Assembly: GCA_026008535.1 (NCBI GenBank)
Contig: BRKX01000017.1
Location: forward strand, 4,964,501-5,028,500
Origin: Perilla frutescens
Lineage: Eukaryota > Streptophyta > Magnoliopsida > Lamiales > Lamiaceae
Reading direction: 5' to 3'
DNA length: 64,000 nucleotides
Below are positions 1 through 9,774 of the stretch, in pieces. A program made the translations under genes and the position numbers. The notes under the pieces were generated by a model. The model was not told the origin of the DNA, did no database searches, and was given only the letters and a program-made list of their open reading frames with translations. Within the stretch, counting starts at the first letter, position 1, and every line of letters starts with the position of its first letter.

Positions 1-59
1 TGGGTCCCACACTCGTAATCACGGCTCGCTGATGACGAAAGCTCTGTGTCGCGGTTTCA

Positions 60-78
60 GTTACTCACAACGAGTAAC
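60..78. repeat. 7-bp inverted repeat with 5-base loop (spacer)
   Basis: GTTACTC, ACAAC, GAGTAAC: a perfect stem of 7 bp with a 5-base loop, found in every spacer about 75 bp past the 3' end of each 5S gene. No variant was noticed in any copy. Its function is unknown; it could form a hairpin in read-through RNA. Confidence 0.7.
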
Positions 79-104
79 ATAAAGCGAAAAACCGAATAAA
101 TTGC

Positions 105-132
105 AAAAAAAAAAGAACAAATTATCCGAAAA
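105..132 (-). terminator. Backup Pol III stops: T4 and T10 (copy 1)
   Basis: On the RNA strand a second T4 lies at 132..129 and a T10 run at 114..105, about 20 and 40 nt past the gene. T clusters downstream of a weak T4 often serve as fail-safe Pol III stops. The long tract varies from T9 to T12 between units and is the main source of unit-length change; next to copy 47 it is interrupted by one base near 24391. Confidence 0.6.
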
Positions 133-148
133 GATGAGTCTGAACTAC

Positions 149-152
149 AAAA
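149..152 (-). terminator. Pol III terminator T4, abutting 5S 3' end (copy 1)
   Basis: The RNA strand reads CACCCC then TTTT at once, the minimal Pol III stop. The same T4 follows every complete copy; copy 79 has T5 because its last base is T. Confidence 0.88.
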
Positions 153-174
153 GGGGTGCAACACGAGGACTTCC

Positions 175-192
175 CAGGGGGTCACCCATCCT
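175..192 (-). promoter_or_regulatory. Internal control region, C box (copy 1)
   Basis: RNA positions 80-97, AGGATGGGTGACCCCCTG, the main TFIIIA contact region in 5S genes. Variants are G81A (copies 4, 13, 86, 88), G82C (copy 95) and C93A (copies 89, 95, 99). Confidence 0.85.
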
Positions 193-199
193 AGTACTA

Positions 200-205
200 C
201 TCTCG
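200..205 (-). promoter_or_regulatory. Internal control region, intermediate element (copy 1)
   Basis: RNA positions 67-72, CGAGAG, between the A and C boxes. The only change seen in 121 copies is G70A in copy 46. Confidence 0.75.
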
Positions 206-207
206 CC

Positions 208-222
208 CAAGCACGCTTAACT
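208..222 (-). promoter_or_regulatory. Internal control region, A box (copy 1)
   Basis: RNA positions 50-64, AGTTAAGCGTGCTTG. This is the 5S A box, bound with the intermediate element and C box by TFIIIA. It is invariant in the window except T63G in copy 40 and G60T in copy 71. Confidence 0.85.
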
Positions 223-271
223 TCGGAGTTCTGATGGGATCCGGTGCCTTAGTGCTGGTATGATCGCACCC

Positions 272-302
272 GTTAGAGTCTCTTCACAAAATTTTCTTAT
301 AG
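272..302 (-). promoter_or_regulatory. 5S upstream promoter: TATAAG at -30 to -25, C at -1
   Basis: On the minus strand TATAAG covers 301..296 (-30 to -25) and the base before the gene (272) is C. A TATA-like element near -28 and C at -1 are known upstream requirements of Arabidopsis 5S transcription. The GC dinucleotide known at -12 there is not present; the bases at -14 to -9 are GAAGAG. The same promoter recurs at every copy. Exceptions: TGTAAG at copies 7, 16 and 26; -1 T at copy 85; and recurrent changes at -5 and -11 listed under individual copies. Confidence 0.75.
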
Positions 303-525
303 CTTGTGGCACAGCGGGCGGTGGTGGTCTCTGAACTTCAAACGCGCGTAACTTTCGAACCGATTGGAGTTACGGGGCGCACAGCATGTACACGCGAAGG
401 TCTCGCCGAGCCGTACGACCTGGACAACAGGGCTCGCCCGTTGTGTGCACTAGCCGAGGTCAAAAAAGAGCTTAGAGTGCCGGTTTCGTGGCCCGCCGTG
501 TTTCAACGGCCACTAATTCAGAGAT

Positions 526-538
526 TGTGGGTCCCACA
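526..538. repeat. 13-bp palindrome around a single central base
   Basis: TGTGGG, T, CCCACA: perfect two-fold symmetry around one base, the form typical of a dimer binding site. It is present in the middle of every spacer without noticed variation. No factor can be named from sequence alone. Confidence 0.6.
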
Positions 539-680
539 CTCGTAATCACGGCTCGCTGATGACGAAAGCTCTGTGTCGCGGTTTCAGTTACTCACAACGA
601 GTAACATAAAGTGAAAAACCGAACAAATTGCAAAAAAAAAAAGAACAAATTATCCGAAAAGATGAGTCTGAACTACAAAA

Positions 681-799
681 GGGGTGCAACACGAGGACTT
701 CCCAGGGGGTCACCCATCCTAGTACTTCTCTCGCCCAAGCACGCTTAACTTCGGAGTTCTGATGGGATCCGGTGCATTAGTGCTGGTATGATCGCACCC
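681..799 (-). rRNA. 5S rRNA, copy 2 (T73A)
   Basis: One change, T73A, seen only here, just beyond the intermediate element. Its upstream spacer has CTCGTCGAG, shared only with copy 84, and a private AACAAC for GACAAC. Confidence 0.97.
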
Positions 800-1208
800 G
801 TTAGAGTCTCTTCACAAAATTTTCTTATAGCTGGTGGCACAGCGGGCGGTGGTGGTCTCTGAACTTCAAACGCGCGTAACTTTCGAACCGATTGGAGTTA
901 CGGGGCGCACAGCATGTACACGCGAAGGTCTCGTCGAGCCGTACGACCTGAACAACAGGGCTCGCCCGTTGTGTGCACTAGCCGAGGTCAAAAAAGAGCT
1001 TAGAGTGCCGGTTTCGTGGCCCGCCGTGTTTCAACGGCCACTAATTCAGAGATTGTGGGTCCCACACTCGTAATCACGGCTCGCTGATGACGAAAGCTCT
1101 GTGTCGCGGTTTCAGTTACTCACAACGAGTAACATAAAGCGAAAAATCGAACAAATTGCAAAAAAAAAAAGAACAAATTATCCGAAAAGATGAGTCTGAA
1201 CTACAAAA

Positions 1209-1327
1209 GGGGTGCAACACGAGGACTTCCCAGGGGGTCACCCATCCTAGTACTACTCTCGCCCAAGCACGCTTAACTTCGGAGTTCTGATGGGATCCGG
1301 TGCATTAGTGCTGGTATGATCGCACCC
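1209..1327 (-). rRNA. 5S rRNA, copy 3 (consensus)
   Basis: Matches the consensus. The spacer on its left has AAATCGA for AACCGA, shared only with the spacer left of copy 85. The spacer on its right has ACGACTTGG, shared with copy 12. Confidence 0.97.
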
Positions 1328-1737
1328 GTTAGAGTCTCTTCACAAAATTTTCTTATAGCTGGTGGCACAGCGGGCGGTGGTGGTCTCTGAACTTCAAACG
1401 CGCGTAACTTTCGAACCGATTGGAGTTACGGGGCGCACAGCATGTACACGCGAAGGTCTCGCCGAGCCGTACGACTTGGACAACAGGGCTCGCCCGTTGT
1501 GTGCACTAGCCGAGGTCAAAAAAGAGCTTAGAGTGCCGGTTTCGTGGCCCGCCGTGTTTCAACGGCCACTAATTCAGAGATTGTGGGTCCCACACTCGTA
1601 ATCACGGCTCGCTGATGACGAAAGCTCTGTGTCGCGGTTTCAGTTACTCACAACGAGTAACATAAAGCGAAAAACCGAACAAATTGCAAAAAAAAAAAAG
1701 AACAAATTATCCGAAAAGATGAGTCTGAACTACAAAA

Positions 1738-1856
1738 GGGGTGCAACACGAGGACTTCCCAGGGGGTCACCCATCTTAGTACTACTCTCGCCCAAGCACG
1801 CTTAACTTCGGAGTTCTGATGGGATCCGGTGCATTAGTGCTGGTATGATCGCACCC
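1738..1856 (-). rRNA. 5S rRNA, copy 4 (G81A)
   Basis: G81A lies in the C box and may weaken TFIIIA binding. Shared with copies 13, 86 and 88. The upstream spacer has the GCTTGTGG form. Confidence 0.96.
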
Positions 1857-2265
1857 GTTAGAGTCTCTTCACAAAATTTTCTTATAGCTTGTGGCACAGC
1901 GGGCGGTGGTGGTCTCTGAACTTCAAACGCGCGTAACTTTCGAACCGATTGGAGTTACGGGGCGCACAGCATGTACACGCGAAGGTCTCGCCGAGCCGTA
2001 CGACCTGGACAACAGGGCTCGCCCGTTGTGTGCACTAGCCGAGGTCAAAAAAGAGCTTAGAGTGCCGGTTTCGTGGCCCGCCGTGTTTCAACGGCCACTA
2101 ATTCAGAGATTGTGGGTCCCACACTCGTAATCACGGCTCGCTGATGACGAAAGCTCTGTGTCGCGGTTTCAGTTACTCACAACGAGTAACATAAAGTGAA
2201 AAACCGAACAAATTGCAAAAAAAAAAAGAACAAATTATCCGAAAAGATGAGTCTGAACTACAAAA

Positions 2266-2384
2266 GGGGTGCAACACGAGGACTTCCCAGGGGGTCACCC
2301 ATCCTAGTACTACTCTCGCCCAAGCACGCTTAACTTCGGAGTTCTGATGGGATCCGGTGCATTAGTGCTGGTATGATCGCACCC
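2266..2384 (-). rRNA. 5S rRNA, copy 5 (consensus)
   Basis: Consensus gene. Upstream spacer has the paired changes GCCGAACG and AACAAGG, as at copies 14, 23, 24 and 35. Confidence 0.97.
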
Positions 2385-2793
2385 GTTAGAGTCTCTTCAC
2401 AAAATTTTCTTATAGCTGGTGGCACAGCGGGCGGTGGTGGTCTCTGAACTTCAAACGCGCGTAACTTTCGAACCGATTGGAGTTACGGGGCGCACAGCAT
2501 GTACACGCGAAGGTCTCGCCGAGCCGAACGACCTGGACAACAAGGCTCGCCCGTTGTGTGCACTAGCCGAGGTCAAAAAAGAGCTTAGAGTGCCGGTTTC
2601 GTGGCCCGCCGTGTTTCAACGGCCACTAATTCAGAGATTGTGGGTCCCACACTCGTAATCACGGCTCGCTGATGACGAAAGCTCTGTGTCGCGGTTTCAG
2701 TTACTCACAACGAGTAACATAAAGTGAAAAACCGAACAAATTGCAAAAAAAAAAAGAACAAATTATCCGAAAAGATGAGTCTGAACTACAAAA

Positions 2794-2912
2794 GGGGTGC
2801 AACACGAGGACTTCCCAGGGGGTCACCCATCCTAGTACTACTCTCGCCCAAGCACGCTTAACTTCGGAGTTCTGATGGGATCCGGTGTATTAGTGCTGGT
2901 ATGATCGCACCC
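2794..2912 (-). rRNA. 5S rRNA, copy 6 (G25A)
   Basis: G25A, the commonest gene variant in the window (24 copies). Outside the control boxes. Upstream spacer has GCCGTGCC. Confidence 0.97.
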
Positions 2913-3321
2913 GTTAGAGTCTCTTCACAAAATTTTCTTATAGCTGGTGGCACAGCGGGCGGTGGTGGTCTCTGAACTTCAAACGCGCGTAACTTTCGAA
3001 CCGATTGGAGTTACGGGGCGCACAGCATGTACACGCGAAGGTCTCGCCGTGCCGTACGACCTGGACAACAGGGCTCGCCCGTTGTGTGCACTAGCCGAGG
3101 TCAAAAAAGAGCTTAGAGTGCCGGTTTCGTGGCCCGCCGTGTTTCAACGGCCACTAATTCAGAGATTGTGGGTCCCACACTCGTAATCACGGCTCGCTGA
3201 TGACGAAAGCTCTGTGTCGCAGTTTCAGTTACTCACAACGAGTAACATAAAGTGAAAAACCGAACAAATTGCAAAAAAAAAAAGAACAAATTATCCGAAA
3301 AGATGAGTCTGAACTACAAAA

Positions 3322-3440
3322 GGGGTGCAACACGAGGACTTCCCAGGGGGTCACCCATCCTAGTACTACTCTCGCCCAAGCACGCTTAACTTCAGAGTTC
3401 TGATGGGATCCGGTGCATTAGTGCTGGTATGATCGCACCC
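3322..3440 (-). rRNA. 5S rRNA, copy 7 (C47T, altered TATA)
   Basis: C47T changes a CpG to TpG just before the A box. Upstream C-5A, and TATAAG is TGTAAG. Same combination in copies 16 and 26. The altered TATA could lower expression. Confidence 0.96.
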
Positions 3441-3848
3441 GTTATAGTCTCTTCACAAAATTTTCTTACAGCTGGTGGCACAGCGGGCGGTGGTGGTCTC
3501 TGAACTTCAAACGCGCGTAACTTTCGAACCGATTGGAGTTACGGGGCGCACAGCATGTACACGCGAAGGTCTCGCCGAGCCGTACGACCTGGACAACAGG
3601 GCTCGCCCGTTGTGTGCACTAGCCGAGGTCAAAAAAGAGCTTAGAGTGCCGGTTTCGTGGCCCGCCGTGTTTCAACGGCCACTAATTCAGAGATTGTGGG
3701 TCCCACACTCGTAATCACGGCTCGCTGATGACGAAAGCTCTGTGTCGCGGTTTCAGTTACTCACAACGAGTAACATAAAGTGAAAAACCGAACAAATTGC
3801 AAAAAAAAAAGAACAAATTATCCGAAAAGATGAGTCTGAACTACAAAA

Positions 3849-3967
3849 GGGGTGCAACACGAGGACTTCCCAGGGGGTCACCCATCCTAGTACTACTCTC
3901 GCCCAAGCACGCTTAACTTCGGAGTTCTGATGGGATCCGGTGCATTAGTGCTGGTATGATCGCACCC
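3849..3967 (-). rRNA. 5S rRNA, copy 8 (consensus)
   Basis: Consensus gene and promoter; counterpart of copies 17 and 27. Confidence 0.97.
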
Positions 3968-4375
3968 GTTAGAGTCTCTTCACAAAATTTTCTTATAGCT
4001 GGTGGCACAGCGGGCGGTGGTGGTCTCTGAACTTCAAACGCGCGTAACTTTCGAACCGATTGGAGTTACGGGGCGCACAGCATGTACACGCGAAGGTCTC
4101 GCCGAGCCGTACGACCTGGACAACAGGGCTCGCCCGTTGTGTGCACTAGCCGAGGTCAAAAAAGAGCTTAGAGTGCCGGTTTCGTGGCCCGCCGTGTTTC
4201 AACGGCCACTAATTCAGAGATTGTGGGTCCCACACTCGTAATCACGGCTCGCTGATGACGAAAGCTCTGTGTCGCGGTTTCAGTTACTCACAACGAGTAA
4301 CATAAAGCGAAAAACCGAACAAATTGCAAAAAAAAAAGAACAAATTATCCGAAAAGATGAGTCTGAACTACAAAA

Positions 4376-4494
4376 GGGGTGCAACACGAGGACTTCCCAG
4401 GGGGTCACCCATCCTAGTACTACTCTCGCCCAAGCACGCTTAACTTCGGAGTTCTGATGGGATCCGGTGTATTAGTGCTGGTATGATCGCACCC
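4376..4494 (-). rRNA. 5S rRNA, copy 9 (G25A)
   Basis: G25A. Upstream spacer carries three linked changes (CCGTTCTG, GAGTTTAG, GCCCGTCG), as at copies 18, 28, 32 and 37. Confidence 0.97.
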
Positions 4495-4903
4495 GTTAGA
4501 GTCTCTTCACAAAATTTTCTTATAGCTGGTGGCACAGCGGGCGGTGGTGGTCTCTGAACTTCAAACGCGCGTAACTTTCGAACCGATTGGAGTTACGGGG
4601 CGCACAGCATGTACACGCGAAGGTCTCGCCGAGCCGTACGACCTGGACAACAGGGCTCGCCCGTTCTGTGCACTAGCCGAGGTCAAAAAAGAGTTTAGAG
4701 TGCCGGTTTCGTGGCCCGTCGTGTTTCAACGGCCACTAATTCAGAGATTGTGGGTCCCACACTCGTAATCACGGCTCGCTGATGACGAAAGCTCTGTGTC
4801 GCGGTTTCAGTTACTCACAACGAGTAACATAAAGTGAAAAACCGAACAAATTGCAAAAAAAAAAAGAACAAATTATCCGAAAAGATGAGTCTGAACTACA
4901 AAA

Positions 4904-5022
4904 GGGGTGCAACACGAGGACTTCCCAGGGGGTCACCCATCCTAGTACTACTCTCGCCCAAGCACGCTTAACTTCGGAGTTCTGATGGGATCCGGTGCAT
5001 TAGTGCTGGTATGATCGCACCC
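4904..5022 (-). rRNA. 5S rRNA, copy 10 (consensus)
   Basis: Consensus gene. Upstream spacer has the linked pair giving GGGGCTAGCC, as at copies 19, 29, 33, 38 and 41. Confidence 0.97.
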
Positions 5023-5431
5023 GTTAGAGTCTCTTCACAAAATTTTCTTATAGCTGGTGGCACAGCGGGCGGTGGTGGTCTCTGAACTTCAAACGCGCGT
5101 AACTTTCGAACCGATTGGAGTTACGGGGCGCACAGCATGTACACGCGAAGGTCTCGCCGAGCCGTACGACCTGGACAACGGGGCTAGCCCGTTGTGTGCA
5201 CTAGCCGAGGTCAAAAAAGAGCTTAGAGTGCCGGTTTCGTGGCCCGCCGTGTTTCAACGGCCACTAATTCAGAGATTGTGGGTCCCACACTCGTAATCAC
5301 GGCTCGCTGATGACGAAAGCTCTGTGTCGCGGTTTCAGTTACTCACAACGAGTAACATAAAGTGAAAAACCGAACAAATTGCAAAAAAAAAAAGAACAAA
5401 TTATCCGAAAAGATGAGTCTGAACTACAAAA

Positions 5432-5550
5432 GGGGTGCAACACGAGGACTTCCCAGGGGGTCACCCATCCTAGTACTACTCTCGCCCAAGCACGCTTAAC
5501 TTCGGAGTTCTGATGGGATCCGGTGTATTAGTGCTGGTATGATCGCACCC
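5432..5550 (-). rRNA. 5S rRNA, copy 11 (G25A)
   Basis: G25A; upstream spacer of the GCCGTGCC type. Confidence 0.97.
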
Positions 5551-5959
5551 GTTAGAGTCTCTTCACAAAATTTTCTTATAGCTGGTGGCACAGCGGGCGG
5601 TGGTGGTCTCTGAACTTCAAACGCGCGTAACTTTCGAACCGATTGGAGTTACGGGGCGCACAGCATGTACACGCGAAGGTCTCGCCGTGCCGTACGACCT
5701 GGACAACAGGGCTCGCCCGTTGTGTGCACTAGCCGAGGTCAAAAAAGAGCTTAGAGTGCCGGTTTCGTGGCCCGCCGTGTTTCAACGGCCACTAATTCAG
5801 AGATTGTGGGTCCCACACTCGTAATCACGGCTCGCTGATGACGAAAGCTCTGTGTCGCAGTTTCAGTTACTCACAACGAGTAACATAAAGTGAAAAACCG
5901 AACAAATTGCAAAAAAAAAAAGAACAAATTATCCGAAAAGATGAGTCTGAACTACAAAA

Positions 5960-6078
5960 GGGGTGCAACACGAGGACTTCCCAGGGGGTCACCCATCCTA
6001 GTACTACTCTCGCCCAAGCACGCTTAACTTCGGAGTTCTGATGGGATCCGGTGTATTAGTGCTGGTATGATCGCACCC
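5960..6078 (-). rRNA. 5S rRNA, copy 12 (G25A)
   Basis: G25A; upstream spacer has ACGACTTGG as at copy 3, marking the start of the second 9-unit block. Confidence 0.97.
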
Positions 6079-6488
6079 GTTAGAGTCTCTTCACAAAATT
6101 TTCTTATAGCTGGTGGCACAGCGGGCGGTGGTGGTCTCTGAACTTCAAACGCGCGTAACTTTCGAACCGATTGGAGTTACGGGGCGCACAGCATGTACAC
6201 GCGAAGGTCTCGCCGAGCCGTACGACTTGGACAACAGGGCTCGCCCGTTGTGTGCACTAGCCGAGGTCAAAAAAGAGCTTAGAGTGCCGGTTTCGTGGCC
6301 CGCCGTGTTTCAACGGCCACTAATTCAGAGATTGTGGGTCCCACACTCGTAATCACGGCTCGCTGATGACGAAAGCTCTGTGTCGCGGTTTCAGTTACTC
6401 ACAACGAGTAACATAAAGCGAAAAACCGAACAAATTGCAAAAAAAAAAAAGAACAAATTATCCGAAAAGATGAGTCTGAACTACAAAA

Positions 6489-6607
6489 GGGGTGCAACAC
6501 GAGGACTTCCCAGGGGGTCACCCATCTTAGTACTACTCTCGCCCAAGCACGCTTAACTTCGGAGTTCTGATGGGATCCGGTGCATTAGTGCTGGTATGAT
6601 CGCACCC
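6489..6607 (-). rRNA. 5S rRNA, copy 13 (G81A)
   Basis: G81A in the C box and GCTTGTGG upstream, the counterpart of copy 4. An A12 tract lies to its left. Confidence 0.96.
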
Positions 6608-7016
6608 GTTAGAGTCTCTTCACAAAATTTTCTTATAGCTTGTGGCACAGCGGGCGGTGGTGGTCTCTGAACTTCAAACGCGCGTAACTTTCGAACCGAT
6701 TGGAGTTACGGGGCGCACAGCATGTACACGCGAAGGTCTCGCCGAGCCGTACGACCTGGACAACAGGGCTCGCCCGTTGTGTGCACTAGCCGAGGTCAAA
6801 AAAGAGCTTAGAGTGCCGGTTTCGTGGCCCGCCGTGTTTCAACGGCCACTAATTCAGAGATTGTGGGTCCCACACTCGTAATCACGGCTCGCTGATGACG
6901 AAAGCTCTGTGTCGCGGTTTCAGTTACTCACAACGAGTAACATAAAGTGAAAAACCGAACAAATTGCAAAAAAAAAAAGAACAAATTATCCGAAAAGATG
7001 AGTCTGAACTACAAAA

Positions 7017-7135
7017 GGGGTGCAACACGAGGACTTCCCAGGGGGTCACCCATCCTAGTACTACTCTCGCCCAAGCACGCTTAACTTCGGAGTTCTGATG
7101 GGATCCGGTGCATTAGTGCTGGTATGATCGCACCC
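7017..7135 (-). rRNA. 5S rRNA, copy 14 (consensus)
   Basis: Consensus gene; upstream spacer has GCCGAACG and AACAAGG, like copy 5. Confidence 0.97.
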
Positions 7136-7544
7136 GTTAGAGTCTCTTCACAAAATTTTCTTATAGCTGGTGGCACAGCGGGCGGTGGTGGTCTCTGAAC
7201 TTCAAACGCGCGTAACTTTCGAACCGATTGGAGTTACGGGGCGCACAGCATGTACACGCGAAGGTCTCGCCGAGCCGAACGACCTGGACAACAAGGCTCG
7301 CCCGTTGTGTGCACTAGCCGAGGTCAAAAAAGAGCTTAGAGTGCCGGTTTCGTGGCCCGCCGTGTTTCAACGGCCACTAATTCAGAGATTGTGGGTCCCA
7401 CACTCGTAATCACGGCTCGCTGATGACGAAAGCTCTGTGTCGCGGTTTCAGTTACTCACAACGAGTAACATAAAGTGAAAAACCGAACAAATTGCAAAAA
7501 AAAAAAGAACAAATTATCCGAAAAGATGAGTCTGAACTACAAAA

Positions 7545-7663
7545 GGGGTGCAACACGAGGACTTCCCAGGGGGTCACCCATCCTAGTACTACTCTCGCCC
7601 AAGCACGCTTAACTTCGGAGTTCTGATGGGATCCGGTGTATTAGTGCTGGTATGATCGCACCC
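7545..7663 (-). rRNA. 5S rRNA, copy 15 (G25A)
   Basis: G25A; GCCGTGCC spacer. The A12 tract in this spacer is one base longer than in its counterpart above copy 6. Confidence 0.97.
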
Positions 7664-8073
7664 GTTAGAGTCTCTTCACAAAATTTTCTTATAGCTGGTG
7701 GCACAGCGGGCGGTGGTGGTCTCTGAACTTCAAACGCGCGTAACTTTCGAACCGATTGGAGTTACGGGGCGCACAGCATGTACACGCGAAGGTCTCGCCG
7801 TGCCGTACGACCTGGACAACAGGGCTCGCCCGTTGTGTGCACTAGCCGAGGTCAAAAAAGAGCTTAGAGTGCCGGTTTCGTGGCCCGCCGTGTTTCAACG
7901 GCCACTAATTCAGAGATTGTGGGTCCCACACTCGTAATCACGGCTCGCTGATGACGAAAGCTCTGTGTCGCAGTTTCAGTTACTCACAACGAGTAACATA
8001 AAGTGAAAAACCGAACAAATTGCAAAAAAAAAAAAGAACAAATTATCCGAAAAGATGAGTCTGAACTACAAAA

Positions 8074-8192
8074 GGGGTGCAACACGAGGACTTCCCAGGG
8101 GGTCACCCATCCTAGTACTACTCTCGCCCAAGCACGCTTAACTTCAGAGTTCTGATGGGATCCGGTGCATTAGTGCTGGTATGATCGCACCC
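8074..8192 (-). rRNA. 5S rRNA, copy 16 (C47T, altered TATA)
   Basis: C47T, C-5A and TGTAAG, as in copies 7 and 26. Confidence 0.96.
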
Positions 8193-8600
8193 GTTATAGT
8201 CTCTTCACAAAATTTTCTTACAGCTGGTGGCACAGCGGGCGGTGGTGGTCTCTGAACTTCAAACGCGCGTAACTTTCGAACCGATTGGAGTTACGGGGCG
8301 CACAGCATGTACACGCGAAGGTCTCGCCGAGCCGTACGACCTGGACAACAGGGCTCGCCCGTTGTGTGCACTAGCCGAGGTCAAAAAAGAGCTTAGAGTG
8401 CCGGTTTCGTGGCCCGCCGTGTTTCAACGGCCACTAATTCAGAGATTGTGGGTCCCACACTCGTAATCACGGCTCGCTGATGACGAAAGCTCTGTGTCGC
8501 GGTTTCAGTTACTCACAACGAGTAACATAAAGTGAAAAACCGAACAAATTGCAAAAAAAAAAGAACAAATTATCCGAAAAGATGAGTCTGAACTACAAAA

Positions 8601-8719
8601 GGGGTGCAACACGAGGACTTCCCAGGGGGTCACCCATCCTAGTACTACTCTCGCCCAAGCACGCTTAACTTCGGAGTTCTGATGGGATCCGGTGCATTAG
8701 TGCTGGTATGATCGCACCC
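8601..8719 (-). rRNA. 5S rRNA, copy 17 (consensus)
   Basis: Consensus gene and promoter. Confidence 0.97.
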
Positions 8720-9127
8720 GTTAGAGTCTCTTCACAAAATTTTCTTATAGCTGGTGGCACAGCGGGCGGTGGTGGTCTCTGAACTTCAAACGCGCGTAAC
8801 TTTCGAACCGATTGGAGTTACGGGGCGCACAGCATGTACACGCGAAGGTCTCGCCGAGCCGTACGACCTGGACAACAGGGCTCGCCCGTTGTGTGCACTA
8901 GCCGAGGTCAAAAAAGAGCTTAGAGTGCCGGTTTCGTGGCCCGCCGTGTTTCAACGGCCACTAATTCAGAGATTGTGGGTCCCACACTCGTAATCACGGC
9001 TCGCTGATGACGAAAGCTCTGTGTCGCGGTTTCAGTTACTCACAACGAGTAACATAAAGCGAAAAACCGAACAAATTGCAAAAAAAAAAGAACAAATTAT
9101 CCGAAAAGATGAGTCTGAACTACAAAA

Positions 9128-9246
9128 GGGGTGCAACACGAGGACTTCCCAGGGGGTCACCCATCCTAGTACTACTCTCGCCCAAGCACGCTTAACTTCG
9201 GAGTTCTGATGGGATCCGGTGTATTAGTGCTGGTATGATCGCACCC
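9128..9246 (-). rRNA. 5S rRNA, copy 18 (G25A)
   Basis: G25A; upstream spacer of the triple-change type (see copy 9). Confidence 0.97.
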
Positions 9247-9655
9247 GTTAGAGTCTCTTCACAAAATTTTCTTATAGCTGGTGGCACAGCGGGCGGTGGT
9301 GGTCTCTGAACTTCAAACGCGCGTAACTTTCGAACCGATTGGAGTTACGGGGCGCACAGCATGTACACGCGAAGGTCTCGCCGAGCCGTACGACCTGGAC
9401 AACAGGGCTCGCCCGTTCTGTGCACTAGCCGAGGTCAAAAAAGAGTTTAGAGTGCCGGTTTCGTGGCCCGTCGTGTTTCAACGGCCACTAATTCAGAGAT
9501 TGTGGGTCCCACACTCGTAATCACGGCTCGCTGATGACGAAAGCTCTGTGTCGCGGTTTCAGTTACTCACAACGAGTAACATAAAGTGAAAAACCGAACA
9601 AATTGCAAAAAAAAAAAGAACAAATTATCCGAAAAGATGAGTCTGAACTACAAAA

Positions 9656-9774
9656 GGGGTGCAACACGAGGACTTCCCAGGGGGTCACCCATCCTAGTAC
9701 TACTCTCGCCCAAGCACGCTTAACTTCGGAGTTCTGATGGGATCCGGTGCATTAGTGCTGGTATGATCGCACCC
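9656..9774 (-). rRNA. 5S rRNA, copy 19 (consensus)
   Basis: Consensus gene; GGGGCTAGCC spacer. Confidence 0.97.

Larger units (their letters stand above)
1..152. repeat. Partial spacer at left window edge
   Basis: Right-hand part of a 5S spacer whose left part lies outside the window. It holds the 7-bp inverted repeat at 60..78, a 10-base A tract at 105..114, and the terminator region of copy 1. It has the AATAAATTG form (T where most units have C, near 97), shared with the spacers left of copies 52, 59, 62, 69, 70, 75, 78, 81 and 83. Confidence 0.9.
153..271 (-). rRNA. 5S rRNA, copy 1 (T24G)
   Basis: First complete gene and the reference for coordinates. The RNA is 119 nt; the first six bases GGGTGC pair with GCACCC near the 3' end to form the closing helix of 5S rRNA. 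Boxes A, IE and C are intact. 5S rRNA is made by Pol III with TFIIIA and joins the large ribosomal subunit. The start is set by GGGTGC with C at -1, and the end by CCCC followed at once by T4. One change from consensus, T24G, is outside the control boxes. The upstream spacer has GCTTGTGG instead of GCTGGTGG, as at copies 4, 13, 83 and 86. Confidence 0.97.
272..680. repeat. 5S non-transcribed spacer (reference copy, 409 bp)
   Basis: Reference description for all 121 spacers. Reading away from the promoter of copy 1: TATA-like promoter at 272..302; a GC-rich stretch with a 7-bp inverted repeat (347..353 with 368..374) enclosing TTCGAACC; a bulged hairpin at 424..444; a 13-bp palindrome at 526..538; a second 7-bp inverted repeat in the region of 588..606; then the A tract and the terminator of copy 2. 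The spacer is CpG-rich, and many differences between copies are C to T or G to A. A frame of 79 codons from GTG is open in every copy, but I judge it non-coding (see rejected items). No other gene or mobile element is seen in it. Confidence 0.9.

Noticed and set aside
354..461. A complete tRNA-like or other type 2 Pol III gene in the spacer
   Set aside because: The GGTTCGAA core is followed by AAGT, not the usual B-box end, the nearest A-box look-alike (about 451..461) misses key bases, and no cloverleaf can be drawn.
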